Source of the DNA: Sphingomonas endolithica
Lineage (GTDB): Bacteria; Pseudomonadota; Alphaproteobacteria; Sphingomonadales; Sphingomonadaceae
Direction: 5' to 3'
Length of the DNA stretch: 64,000 nt
NCBI RefSeq assembly: GCF_025231525.1
Contig: NZ_CP103057.1
Coordinates: 1,877,001-1,941,000 of the forward strand
Part shown: positions 18,126 through 27,224 of the stretch, piece by piece
Position numbering within the stretch: position 1 is the stretch's first letter
How the letters are laid out: each line of letters opens with the position of its first letter
Position numbers and translations under genes: made by a program
The notes under the pieces: generated by a model
What the model was told of the DNA's origin: nothing
Seen by the model: the letters and a program-made list of their open reading frames with translations, nothing else
Databases searched by the model: none

Positions 18126-20537
18126 CTAATCTTGGTCTGACGCGAGCAGCGCTATCGAGCACTTAACCCCATCAGGCGCCATAATGTATGTCGTGCGTGC
18201 TTGAAGCTGATAAGGCAGCGCTTCCTCTATTAGACTGCGCCCCTGGCCTGTGCCGCGAGGTTCCGCATTGCTGGCTGGCATGGCAACCCCCGTCTCCTGC
18301 CACTCTACGTGCAGCCATGGCTTCCCGTCGCTATCAGCTCGCTCTACCCGCCAACCTACATATAAGCGGCCGCTCGATTGCCTGAGCGCTCCATATTTAA
18401 CTGCGTTTGTGGTCAACTCGTGGATCGCCATCGCTAGCGTTTGGACGCTGCTTGAGCGCAGTGCTACACTGCCGGGACCTTCAAGTCTGACACGATCGTT
18501 GCTGTCCTCACCAAACGCCCCAACTGCAGCCAATTCGCTTTTAATCAAGTCGTCGAAGAATATGCGATGCCCTTCCTCCAACCGCGAGAGCAGCCGCTGG
18601 ACCCGCGCAAGCGCATCTACCCGTTCGCGAAATTTGGGCTTGAAGTCGGCGAGGCTTTGGCTTGAGCGGATTGTTTCGTCCGCCATGCTCCGAACCATCC
18701 CCATAAGGTTAAAAGTTCGGTGTTGTAGCTCAGAAACGAGTACCTGCTGACGTACCTGCAGCTTGCGAAGCTCGTCGATGTCGGTCGATGTGCCAAGCCA
18801 CCCGCTGATGGATCCGCCATCATCCCACACAGGGGTCCCGCGCGTCTGAAACCAGTGATAGCTCTGCGTCTCAGCTCGCCGAATGCGGTATTCCACTTCA
18901 AAGCCGTCATCTTCGATCGCCGCCGCCCACGCATGTTTTGCCGTTTCATGATCATCCGGGTGAAGCGCCTGCAGCCAACCCCAGCCCAGACTATCGGATA
19001 GTGACTGCCCGGTGTACTTCGTCCATTGCGGGCTTGCCCAGCTCCATTCCCCTGGACTTACCGCCTGCCAAACCAGGTGGGGAATGCCATCGAGCAAAGT
19101 CCGGAGGCGAAGCTCGGTCTCTCGTAGCTCCGTCAAGTCATGCCCTACCCCACCAAACACCCTTATTTGGCCGGATGCATCAGTAATAGGAAAGTCCGTG
19201 TCGCGGAGCCAGCGGATACCACCATCGACGGGTCGCCGAATACGATAGTCGAAGGTGACCCGCTCACCTTGACGAATGCGCCGTATAGCATCCTCAACTA
19301 TCGCACGATCTTCCGGGACGATCAGTTCGAGCCAGCCCCGATAATTGTTGCCGCCGAGAGCGTCGTCACGGCTTAATCCATATATCGACTCGAAGGCTGG
19401 GGTGAGATACTGCCACTGTAATGTTTCCGCATCACGGAGCCATAAGACATCTTGTGACGCCTCCCCGAATTGTCGAAGCGTATCTTCACTCTCGCGTAAT
19501 CGATCGTTTGCTTGCACGCGTTCGATGAGATCCGCCGACAGTCGAGCTAACACGTCGAAGAAGCGATAGTCGTCTGCTATGGGCTCTTGTCGGTCGTGCC
19601 AGTGGGTGGATAGCATCCCAACGATCCGACCGCTGAACGCCCGCAGCGGTGTCGACTGAACAGAGCGGATTTTCGAGTACCGGTAAGCCTCGCGATCATG
19701 TTGATTGGCCTCAAACCGGTCAATGTCTGAAACAACGATGCGTTCGCCGGCTTCAAGCGCTTGCCCACAGGAGCTGGCTGTATCGCCACGAACCCATTTC
19801 CAAAAGTCGGCCGACCGCGGATCAAATCCGCGCGATGCCATCAATTGAAGCCTGCCCGTCGCGTGATCCAGTGTCTGGGTGCTGGCGGCATTGGACCTCA
19901 TTAGAGCTGCAGCGGAATCCACGATGCGCTGATAGTGTGACTGCGCATCGTGTTCGCCCACCAGTTCGGCACTAACCCGTTGCAGTTCTTCCATAGCCGC
20001 GAGGTCTGCGGACCGGCGCTCCTCCGCGATATTCCGTTGTTCTGCCAATTGGAGACGGTCGATCACCGGTCCCAAGACGGCGGAGTAGGTCCGCAAGAAC
20101 TGAATGTCGTCATTGTCGAACTCGCGCGGCATAGTGCTATCGACCTGCAGGATACCGTATGGGTGCCCGCCAGGCACGAAGATTGGGACGTTCACGAAAG
20201 CAACGATTCGAGCATCTTTAAGGAATTGCGGTATGTCAAAGCGGTCCTCGCGCGTGATATCTTGAGTGATCACCGGCGCGGCAGCTTTTATCGAGTAAGT
20301 TTCCGAGGACCGATCGGTCATCTGCAATCGCAATTTACCGACGATATTTTCCTGCCACCCGAGTCCCGCCCGGACGAGTAGTTCGCTACCGTTGCTCTGA
20401 ATCTCCAGAATCTTGGAGCGTGCGGTGCCGAGCGCTTCACCCACCAGCCGACAAGCCTCGGTTAGGATCATGTCGAGATTCTCCGACTGTATGGCAAGAT
20501 CACCAAAGTCCGCGAGAGCTTGCTGGCGCTTCATCAT
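18126..20537 (-). CDS. GAF-PAS sensor histidine kinase, HWE family
   Basis: A soluble multi-sensor kinase of about 800 residues: two GAF domains (about residues 1-340, including ITQDITREDRFDIPQFL and RVQSTPLRAFSG-like segments), two PAS domains (QDVLWLRDAETLQWQYLTPA and DGIPHLVWQAVSPGEWSWA), and a C-terminal HWE-type kinase with the H-box in VSELQHRTFNLMGMVRSMAD and ATP-binding AIHELTTNAVKYGAL and RGTGQGRSLIEEALPY. The start at MMKRQQALADFG (20537) is chosen by similarity; the frame is open to 20591. Its likely partner is the receiver gene just downstream. Confidence 0.9.
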   Translation of the reverse strand: MMKRQQALADFGDLAIQSENLDMILTEACRLVGEALGTARSKILEIQSNGSELLVRAGLGWQENIVGKLRLQMTDRSSETYSIKAAAPVITQDITREDRFDIPQFLKDARIVAFVNVPIFVPGGHPYGILQVDSTMPREFDNDDIQFLRTYSAVLGPVIDRLQLAEQRNIAEERRSADLAAMEELQRVSAELVGEHDAQSHYQRIVDSAAALMRSNAASTQTLDHATGRLQLMASRGFDPRSADFWKWVRGDTASSCGQALEAGERIVVSDIDRFEANQHDREAYRYSKIRSVQSTPLRAFSGRIVGMLSTHWHDRQEPIADDYRFFDVLARLSADLIERVQANDRLRESEDTLRQFGEASQDVLWLRDAETLQWQYLTPAFESIYGLSRDDALGGNNYRGWLELIVPEDRAIVEDAIRRIRQGERVTFDYRIRRPVDGGIRWLRDTDFPITDASGQIRVFGGVGHDLTELRETELRLRTLLDGIPHLVWQAVSPGEWSWASPQWTKYTGQSLSDSLGWGWLQALHPDDHETAKHAWAAAIEDDGFEVEYRIRRAETQSYHWFQTRGTPVWDDGGSISGWLGTSTDIDELRKLQVRQQVLVSELQHRTFNLMGMVRSMADETIRSSQSLADFKPKFRERVDALARVQRLLSRLEEGHRIFFDDLIKSELAAVGAFGEDSNDRVRLEGPGSVALRSSSVQTLAMAIHELTTNAVKYGALRQSSGRLYVGWRVERADSDGKPWLHVEWQETGVAMPASNAEPRGTGQGRSLIEEALPYQLQARTTYIMAPDGVKCSIALLASDQD

Positions 20538-21266
20538 CGACAGAAGATCTGGCACCCTTGCTTCGCTCCTCCAGCCCCCCATCGTCAGCAATTTATTCGC
20601 TGATCAACGGCTCGATGCATCACCGAGCGCCGTATCAACCCATGATACAGATCACCGCCGACTTTTCTTTTGACCAAGATCAACTGCTTTACAAAAAAGT
20701 TGGATCGCTAGCATCGCAAATACCAACGATTTGGAAAGCCACTGCGCTAAGCGCGAGAAGTTCGGCCGTTGGCTACTTGTCCAGGGCGACTGCGGCAACT
20801 GGTGGACGATCTGCGGCGATCGCTGCGCGCGCCGACTCAACGTTTCCTGGCGATCACGACCCGGACGCTGTGCCGGCGCGTCTCCTCGCGCAGCAGGCGG
20901 ATCGCAATACCTTCAAAGCCATCGATGATGGCGCGCGCCGGCTGAAGCGAACGCTGTCCGCTGCTCATTAACATGCATCACAATCGCGGCTGGCGCTCCG
21001 ATCGCAACAACGGCCAGCGGTACCAAGGGCGTGTCGCCGGGTCGCGAACGCTTCGCCCAGGCTCTGTAATTCCAGCGGATCCTTGCCGATCGAGCTCCAC
21101 GTCTATCGCCGCGCTTAACCGTGCTCGCATCAGCGGGCCACATGAAGGATCTTGCACGGTGGGAAGCCGTCAACGCCTGCTATAATCAGTTAGGCAAGTG
21201 GGCCGCAGCCAGAAGGGCCTTGCTGCCGCAGGGCAGCCAACCACTCACGAGATAGGTGTGTCGACG
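20538..21266. other. Stretch without a recognisable gene
   Basis: About 730 bases upstream of the HWE kinase. Short open frames occur on both strands but none resembles a known family. It probably holds the kinase promoter and degraded sequence related to the glycosidase-like relic at its right. Confidence 0.4.
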
Positions 21267-21545
21267 CTACGCGGTGCTATGCACCAATCCCATGAAGTGC
21301 ACCCGCTTGTATTTTCCGTAATCGCTTATAGGGCCAGCGGAAGTCACAATGCTCGGGATCAGCGGGTGAGATCCGCTGCCACAAGGCAGGATAGCGCAGC
21401 TTGCGAATGCCGAGATCGGCGAACAGCGCGAGATCCTCAATACGGTGCTCGTGCCCACTGCGGCGCGTTGGTCGAACCACCTGTTGCCCACACGATTGAT
21501 GGTGCATTCATATCCGACCGGCAACCCGGACTTGTTCTGGGTCAA
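21267..21545 (-). pseudogene. N-terminal relic of a GH1-like/sugar-nucleotide protein, frameshifted
   Basis: Two overlapping reverse frames together recreate the start of a family annotated as family-1 glycosyl hydrolase or dTDP-dehydrorhamnose-reductase-like: frame one gives YECTINRVGNRWFDQ; a shift near 21460 gives RRSGHEHRIEDLALFADLGI then RKLRYPALWQRISP and RWPYKRLRKI; the first frame returns with FMGLVH before a stop. Intact relatives continue with HHGSGP and several hundred more residues, which are absent. I recognised the family from memory of its N-terminal pattern. The remnant is non-functional. Confidence 0.6.
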
Positions 21546-21690
21546 CCAACGGTTCGTGAGCCGATCTTGAAATCCAAGCTAATGCTTGTGGCCCGGCGGA
21601 CGCCAAAACATGTCCTTGGTGACGGCTTGGCTGATGCAAACAGAACCAAGCCGATGCCCAACGTGCTTGGGAGCTGAATGTGGATCCGAC

Positions 21691-22356
21691 TTAAGCACCC
21701 GCCTGCGCGTTCGCCCATATGCTAGGCACTGCCGCCCTGTTCTGGCCGGGAAACGGGATAGCACGCCTGAACCCCTCGCTAAACACACCGTCCACGCGGA
21801 TGCTGAACGACAGTTTGCCCGTTGCGTCGGCACCGTGGAACTGGTTCACGGTATCGAACCAGGCCGCGTGCCCGGCGACATAGGCCCGTTCGCCGGTATC
21901 GGGGTCGAGCATGTAGAACGGCTTGCTCTGGTTGGTGCGGAACCAGACGAATTCGTGGCACAGCTCGCTGCTGTCGTGATCTCTGTGGGCGGAAACGGCT
22001 CGTCCGCTCGCATCGTACATAATCAGCATCCGAGCCGTCGCAGCGAATGGCAGCGTGGCAATAAAATCCATTAGCGGCGCGAACTCCGCAGCCTCGGGAC
22101 TTGGCTCCCACAATTCAGCACGATTGAGATCATAGTAGTTTTCCGGTTCGCGAGAGCGGGCCAGCTCTATCATACGCGATCCCGGCAAGTGCGACGCATC
22201 GGCATCGAGGAGGAACGGGCCGGTATAGAATTGCCGATCCTCTGCCGCGGCAAGCCGCCGGTTCAGGCGCTCCGTAATAAAGCCGTCAAGCGCTCTTAGG
22301 CGCTCCACGTCGATGAACGGATCCATGTTCATGTAGCTGGGATAATGCGGTCTCAT
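21691..22356 (-). CDS. Putative 2-oxoglutarate/Fe(II)-dependent oxygenase
   Basis: A 221-residue protein of uncertain family. It has the layout of a 2OG-Fe(II) oxygenase: His124 and Asp126 in SAHRDHDSS, His174 in VNQFHGADATG and Arg187 in SFSIRVDG, i.e. HxD, a second histidine about 48 residues later and an arginine 13 residues after that. The rest (YYDLNRAELWEPSPEAAEF, FVWFRTNQSKPFYMLDPDTG) suggests a jelly-roll core. It is divergent from an ATP-grasp gene truncated by IS3, about 190 bases away, and the pair may belong to a small-molecule or peptide-modifying pathway. Substrate unknown; the oxygenase call rests on motif spacing. Confidence 0.6.
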   Translation of the reverse strand: MRPHYPSYMNMDPFIDVERLRALDGFITERLNRRLAAAEDRQFYTGPFLLDADASHLPGSRMIELARSREPENYYDLNRAELWEPSPEAAEFAPLMDFIATLPFAATARMLIMYDASGRAVSAHRDHDSSELCHEFVWFRTNQSKPFYMLDPDTGERAYVAGHAAWFDTVNQFHGADATGKLSFSIRVDGVFSEGFRRAIPFPGQNRAAVPSIWANAQAGA

Positions 22357-22545
22357 ACGAAGAACCTAGCGCCGATAGCGAACCATGACCACAGGCGAGA
22401 ATTTCTTTTATTTTCTGCGGCTTGATCCGGGTTATAGCCGGAATTTTTAATTGTTTAAATAAGGCTCCATCGGCGTGTCTTATCGGAAGCTCACCTCGCG
22501 ACTACTAGTCGCGGGTGCTGTCCGACCTTGTCTTTTGGAAATTGA

Positions 22546-22689
22546 ATGAAAATCTATGTTAGCGGGCTCTATGCTGGCGGTAATCCCCAGCCGGGGGGAG
22601 GCATTGTTCGATCCGTTCGCCAAGGCTATCCCGACGCTACCATCGTTGGCGTCGAATATTCCAATCGGGTATCTGGCATCCATTACTGA
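22546..22689 (+). pseudogene. ATP-grasp/biotin-carboxylase-like gene, cut after 47 codons by IS3
   Basis: An open frame starting with ATG 22546 (GGAA just upstream) encodes MKIYVSGLYAGGNPQPGGGI followed by VRSVRQGYPDATIVGVEYSN and RVSGIHY. I recognise this as the N-terminus of an ATP-grasp family often labelled biotin-carboxylase-like, found near amino-acid decarboxylases and PqqD-like proteins. The TGA stop is supplied by the terminal bases of the IS3 element (22687-22689). The rest of the gene is not found on the other side of the IS, so a deletion accompanied the insertion. Confidence 0.6.
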
Positions 22690-22749
22690 TCTGCCCCCCG
22701 CTGAGTGGCCCAGAGACTATGATAGTCTGGACCACGAAAGGGACGACAG

Positions 22750-23028
22750 ATGCCATTCAAGAAGCACAAGCCGGAAGAGATCATCGGGAAGCTGCGTGAA
22801 GTTGAGATCGTTCTGTCGCAGGGGGCATCGACTGCCGAAGCGTGCCGGCGGATCTCTGTCAGCGAACAAACCTATTACCGCTGGCGCAAGGAATATGGCG
22901 GTCTGAAAACCGACCAGGCACGGCGTATGAAGGATCTGGAAAAGGAGAATCTTCGGCTCCGCCGGGCGATCTCGGACCTGACGTTGGATAAGCTGATCTT
23001 GCAGGAGGCGGCGCGGGGAAACTTCTAA
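22750..23028 (+). CDS. IS3-family transposase OrfA
   Basis: A 92-residue helix-turn-helix protein ([40 protein letters not shown]) with a C-terminal leucine-zipper-like helix ([20 protein letters not shown]). It binds the IS ends. A GGGAAAC slippery heptamer lies just before its stop, so ribosomes can shift into OrfB. Its sequence resembles the IS407-type group. Confidence 0.92.
   Translation: MPFKKHKPEEIIGKLREVEIVLSQGASTAEACRRISVSEQTYYRWRKEYGGLKTDQARRMKDLEKENLRLRRAISDLTLDKLILQEAARGNF
23016..23022 (+). promoter_or_regulatory. Programmed -1 frameshift site (G GGA AAC)
   Basis: In the OrfA frame the codons read CGG GGA AAC TTC TAA, giving the X XXY YYZ heptamer G GGA AAC. A -1 slip leads into a frame open directly into OrfB. 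This is the standard way IS3 elements make the OrfAB transposase. Confidence 0.7.
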
Positions 23029-23060
23029 GCCCCGCGCGGCGACGGCGTTGTATCGATCAT

Positions 23061-23921
23061 GTGCGACGAGAGCTTCCGGTATCCGAGCGACGGGTCTGCC
23101 GGGTGCTGGGGCAGCATCGATCGACGCAGCGCAAGGTGCCGCGTGGGGCGGATGATGAGCAGGTGCTGAGCGAGGACATCATCGCACTGGCGAAGCAATA
23201 TGGTCGCTACGGCTATCGCCGGGTGACGGCATTGCTGTGCCATGCCGGGTGGACGGTGAACCATAAACGGGTCGAGCGGATCTGGCGGCGTGAGGGGCTC
23301 AAGGTCCCGCAACGTCAACCAAAGCGCGGACGTCTGTGGCTTAATGACGGATCGTGCATCCGGCTGCGGCCTGAGTATCCGGGGCATGTATGGGCGTACG
23401 ACTTCGTCGAAGGCCGCACGCATGATGGTCGCAAGTTCCGTATCCTGACCATCATCGACGAAGCCAGCCGGGAGTGCCTGGGGCTCATCGTGGCACGTCA
23501 GCTCAAGCATGAAGACGTGCTGGCGGCTTTGGCGGACCTGTTCGTCACACGAGGCCCGCCGGCGCACATACGGTCGGATAATGGCGCCGAGTTTATCGCC
23601 AACGCTGTGCAGAAATGGCTCGGCCAGATCGGCGTGAAGACGCTCTACATCGCACCGGGATCACCATGGGAGAATGGCTACAATGAGAGCTTCAACGGGT
23701 CGCTGCGCGACGAACTGCTCAACGGCGAGATCTTCTACAGCCTCGCCGAGGCGACGGTGCTGATCGAAGCCTGGCGGCGGCATTACAACACAGTCCGGCC
23801 GCACAGCAGCCTGGGCTACCGACCACCGGCCCCAGAAACGGCTTCACCGCCATATCCGGCCTCCGGTTCCGCTTCGCTCCACCTCCGCCCGGATATGGCG
23901 GCAACGAACATAATCCACTAA
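23061..23921 (+). CDS. IS3-family transposase OrfB (made as OrfAB)
   Basis: The catalytic rve/DDE part: HTH_21-like region ([20 protein letters not shown]), first D in [15 protein letters not shown], second D in [15 protein letters not shown] and E in [20 protein letters not shown]. The GTG at 23061 is the first start codon in this frame, but the frame is open upstream through the slippery site, so the active protein is probably the OrfAB fusion. All catalytic residues are present, so the element may be active. Confidence 0.9.
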   Translation: MRRELPVSERRVCRVLGQHRSTQRKVPRGADDEQVLSEDIIALAKQYGRYGYRRVTALLCHAGWTVNHKRVERIWRREGLKVPQRQPKRGRLWLNDGSCIRLRPEYPGHVWAYDFVEGRTHDGRKFRILTIIDEASRECLGLIVARQLKHEDVLAALADLFVTRGPPAHIRSDNGAEFIANAVQKWLGQIGVKTLYIAPGSPWENGYNESFNGSLRDELLNGEIFYSLAEATVLIEAWRRHYNTVRPHSSLGYRPPAPETASPPYPASGSASLHLRPDMAATNIIH

Positions 23922-24209
23922 CAATAAACCCGGTTCACTCGACGGGGGCAGGTCACAAGAAGGCTATCCGGATGCAGGACGACCGAGTGCTGCAAGCTCG
24001 CGCAGCAAGGCGGTTCGCTTTAACTCTGTGGCTCATGGCTGCGCTCGTAATTCTCCACCGTTTCTTAACCTGGTGAATTGATCACCGCCTATGGCGGGTC
24101 GCTCTTTGTAGACCGCTTTCTAGCCGCCGATGGCTGAACGTGGGCGCTGCCGCTCCGTCCGCTCTCCGCGTCCGCTCTGGCGATCGTGAACACCGCGACC
24201 TGGTAGAAG

Positions 24210-24566
24210 TTACGGTTGATCGAGCGCTGCGCCGCCCTCCCCGAGAGGCGGCTCCCTTAATCCTTCGCTCTCGATAGCTGACAGATTAAAGGGCAGCTCG
24301 AACCGCTCCTCGGGAGCAACAGCCGATGCCGTTGGCGCTACCGACGTCGGGATCGGAGCTGGAGATTGCACCACCGCTGCCCTCAGCGGCCCAGCCTGCG
24401 CCTGGCTACGCACGGGCCGGGCCGTAACGACGGTGATGCTAGCTTTGGCAGGCACACGCTCTACTCGCTCTGCGGGCAACAGTAACCACACCGCGACGGC
24501 CGCCGCCGTCGCGAACGGCCAAATCTGTAGTCGGTCGCCAGCTAGACCACCCTTGCGCTCAGACAT
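24210..24566 (-). CDS. Hypothetical single-span membrane protein
   Basis: A 118-residue protein starting MSERKGGLAGDRLQIW, with one membrane segment (PFATAAAVAVWLLLPA) and a periplasmic tail rich in Ala, Pro, Val and Ser. No domain is recognised. Its ATG overlaps the stop codon of the upstream secreted-protein gene (TGATG), which implies translational coupling and a joint role. Function unknown. Confidence 0.5.
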   Translation of the reverse strand: MSERKGGLAGDRLQIWPFATAAAVAVWLLLPAERVERVPAKASITVVTARPVRSQAQAGPLRAAVVQSPAPIPTSVAPTASAVAPEERFELPFNLSAIESEGLREPPLGEGGAALDQP

Positions 24567-24997
24567 CAGCCGCAATGAGCGCCGGTATAAAGGGAGTGAT
24601 GCTTGCCTGCATGCGTGATCCCGCCGCCCGCCCTTACGCACCAGCCATCGCCAGCGGTACGGATCGGGCCAGCCTGGTAACGGTACGCACCGCGCTGATA
24701 AGCCGGCTGAGAGTAGTTCTGATCGCCGCGCCGCTTTCTATACAGCGCCACCCCGGTGTCGCGCGTCACGCCCCAGGTCGAGCCGCCATGCAGCATCAGG
24801 GCGCAATTGGCGCCGGTCTGCGCATTGTAGTACAGTTGAAGCTGTCCGATTTTCTGCCCGTTGGCGGTGAAAGGAACATACTCGACCAGCTTACCACTGC
24901 AACCACCGCCTCCGTCCGCCGCCTTGGCCTGCGGCGCCATCACGTACAGCGAAGCCCCCGCAATCATCGCACCTGCCAACACTAAACCCTTCATCAT
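24566..24997 (-). CDS. Secreted cysteine-containing protein, DUF2690-like
   Basis: A 143-residue exported protein with a signal peptide (GLVLAGAMIAGASLYVMAPQ, cleavage near AKA-AD). The mature part contains cysteines in GGGGCSGKL, GANCALML, DGWCVRAGG and AHCG. The segment KIGQLQLYYNAQTGANCALM followed by GGSTWGV resembles DUF2690-type small extracellular domains, but the match is weak. The start MMKGLV at 24997 fits the signal peptide. It is coupled to the downstream membrane protein gene. Confidence 0.55.
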   Translation of the reverse strand: MMKGLVLAGAMIAGASLYVMAPQAKAADGGGGCSGKLVEYVPFTANGQKIGQLQLYYNAQTGANCALMLHGGSTWGVTRDTGVALYRKRRGDQNYSQPAYQRGAYRYQAGPIRTAGDGWCVRAGGGITHAGKHHSLYTGAHCG

Positions 24998-25402
24998 GCC
25001 GAGCTCCTTAGCCCTTCGTTTATTTATAAGCTGATGGAGACACACTTCATCATCGGTTGCAAGCTTAACTACCTAGGGACTAGTCGAACGCACTCGCACC
25101 ACTGACAGCCATCCCCACGGTACTAATCGATGGCGAGGCGGTGCTGCACTGAACTGCAATGGCTCCAGCAATCATAGCCGCCAGAGGCGCTCGAAATCGT
25201 ACAAGCCCGGCTCGCCCTTCAGAGTGACGGCTGAGACCCAAAAGTGTCACTCGATAGGAACTAACGCCTTCCTAAAGCCGTCGTTCGTTCATCTCGGTCG
25301 GTGCCGGTCTTACCGGGTGCAAAAGGGCACCGCGCTGAAATGTCCCGGTTGATCATTATCGCCGATTGACCGCTTGGCCTTGCGCGAGCGGCAGTCGATG
25401 GA
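24998..25402. other. Intergenic region, no gene seen
   Basis: About 400 bases upstream of the secreted-protein gene; presumed promoter DNA. No coding frame or strong hairpin is recognised. Confidence 0.35.
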
Positions 25403-26925
25403 TCATCCTCTGATCAGCGCGTGCACACGCCGTTCCAGTTCGCCGATGTTGAATGGCTTTGTCAGAACTTCCATGCCTTCATCCAAATGGCCTGCGCCGA
25501 CGGCAGCGTTTGCGGCGTAGCCGGTGACGAACAGCACCTTAAGCGCCGGCCGTATTGCGCGGCCAGCATCGGCAACCTGCCGCCCATTAAGCCCACCAGG
25601 CAATCCGACGTCGGTGATCAACAGATCAATCCGCTCGTTCGACTGCATGACCTTGACCCCGGCAGGGCCTGTCGACGCCTCGAGTATCCGATGACCAGCC
25701 TCCCCGAGAATCTCGCTCACGAGCTGCCGGATGGCGATCTCGTCCTCCACGATCAGGATCGTCTCGCCTGGCGTTGCACTCAGCGGCTGGCGTTCGCCAT
25801 CGGTCGCGTCGGTGGCGACGACGTCGCCCAAATGACGAGGCAGATAGAGGCACATGGTCGTACCGTGACCCACCTCGGAATAGATGCGGACCTGCCCGCC
25901 CGATTATCGGACGAAGCCGTAGATCATGGACAAGCCGAGACCTGTCCCCTGTCCGATCGGTTTGGTCGTGAAGAAAGGGTCGAACACGCGTTCGATAATC
26001 TCCGCCGACATGCCGGTGCCTGTGTCGGTCACGCAGAGCGAGACGTATTCCCCTTCGGCCAGATCCTGGTTCGCCGCGGCGCGCGCGTCCAGGCGAGACG
26101 CACGTGAAATTGGTGGACCGGTTCGCCACGCATCAGCGTCGCCACCACGTCCGCAGTAGTCGCCAGATCGTCCGGATGGATGAGGTCGCTGAACGGGTGA
26201 GCGATCAACTTTTCGTGGGGTCGCTCAAGAATTGCCGACCAAGCCGGATTGATCGTCTTCAGATAGCCGTCGAACGTCGCTACGCCGAAGAGATCGCGTG
26301 TCATCTCGAACAGCCGATTGCGCGCCGCGGACGACTCTCGCTCGGCAACGACGCTGTCCGTTGTCTCGATACAGGCGCAGAACAGTCCGGCCACCGTACC
26401 CGCCTCGCTGCGGACAGGCGTGTAGCTGAAGGCAAAATGCGCTTCGGGGGGCCGGCCTGGACGATTTAACTCGAGCACGAGATCGGACATGTGGACCGGC
26501 TCGCCCCGCCGAACCGAGTCGAACAGCGGCGTCAGCTCATCACGAACTTCAGGCCAGACGTCGAAAAAGGGACGGGCAAGGGCCGCAGGATGCCGATCCG
26601 CAAGCATGGGTGCGTACCCATCGTTGTAGAGGAGCACGTGATCGTCACCCCAGCCGACGAACATCGGCTGATCGGCTGCGAGAAGAACGCCTACCAGCGT
26701 CTTCAGCGGTTGCGGCCAACCGTCCGGGGGTCCCAAAGGCGAGCTGGACCAGTCATGTGCCCGCATTGCTGCGCCCATTGATCCGCCACCTGGTAACACG
26801 TCGAAATGCAATGACTTGACCTCGCTGCGGCTACGCGGCTCAGCCTTAAGCAAGTCGCCGGGCGAGGCTAGCACCTGTTTTCGTCGGCAACACAAAATGG
26901 ACGACTTTGATGGGCGGGGACGCAT
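25403..26925 (-). pseudogene. Hybrid sensor kinase, internally deleted with nonsense codon
   Basis: Pieces of one hybrid kinase remain in order. From 26925 to about 26100: an N-terminal sensor (DVLPGGGSMGAAMRAHDWSS then PLGPPDGWPQPL, GWGDDHVLLYNDGYAPMLAD) and the start of a PAS domain ending at HQFHVRL. Then, in another frame, the end of a HATPase ([20 protein letters not shown] and [14 protein letters not shown]), a stop codon at 25904-25906 where relatives have Gln, then GGQVRIYSEVGHGT. From about 25780 to 25403 a receiver domain follows (ETILIVEDEIAI, LLITDVGLPGGLNG, LFVTGYA, LTKPFNI). The rest of the PAS domain, HisKA and most of the HATPase are deleted at about 26095. No functional kinase can be made. 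Confidence 0.8.
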
Positions 26926-27224
26926 GAGCTAGCCCCAAGCGATTGCAAGCCGTGTAGCCTGATTGCCGCCTTGCTGTCGTTGGTGACCCACACCCGGACG
27001 TTCAGCACCCCTCGGGAGCTCCCCAAAACCGGACATTTGTTGAGAATAGTTCCACGGCCACTATTGTCTTGATCAAATCACACCAAATCCTTTCACCGAT
27101 ACTCGACCACAACCTGTGTGGGTCGCAAACACGACCATCATCACGCCATTCGTTATCGCCGTGCCGGGCCTGCTGTGGTTGAGCAAGACCGTCCGCCGTC
27201 ACTCCTGACGCTGCTCGGGAACGC

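Larger units (their letters stand above)
22687..23955 (+). mobile_element. IS3-family insertion sequence, complete
   Basis: A 1269-bp element with terminal inverted repeats TGATCTGCCCCCCGCTGAGT (left) and, read inward, TGACCTGCCCCCGTCGAGTG (right). It carries OrfA and OrfB in the -1 frame relation typical of IS3. The 4 bases flanking it (TTAC and CAAG) do not match, so no target duplication is visible; this agrees with loss of adjacent DNA. A 75-bp copy of its left end lies inverted at 16526-16600. Confidence 0.9.

Noticed and set aside
22683..23959. Target-site duplication around the IS3 element
   Set aside because: Flanking bases TTAC and CAAG differ, and no other length gives a match.
23972..24076. 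34-codon frame with one hydrophobic segment right of IS3
   Set aside because: Could be a tiny membrane protein, but no homology or strong ribosome binding site supports it, and it does not continue the interrupted ATP-grasp gene.
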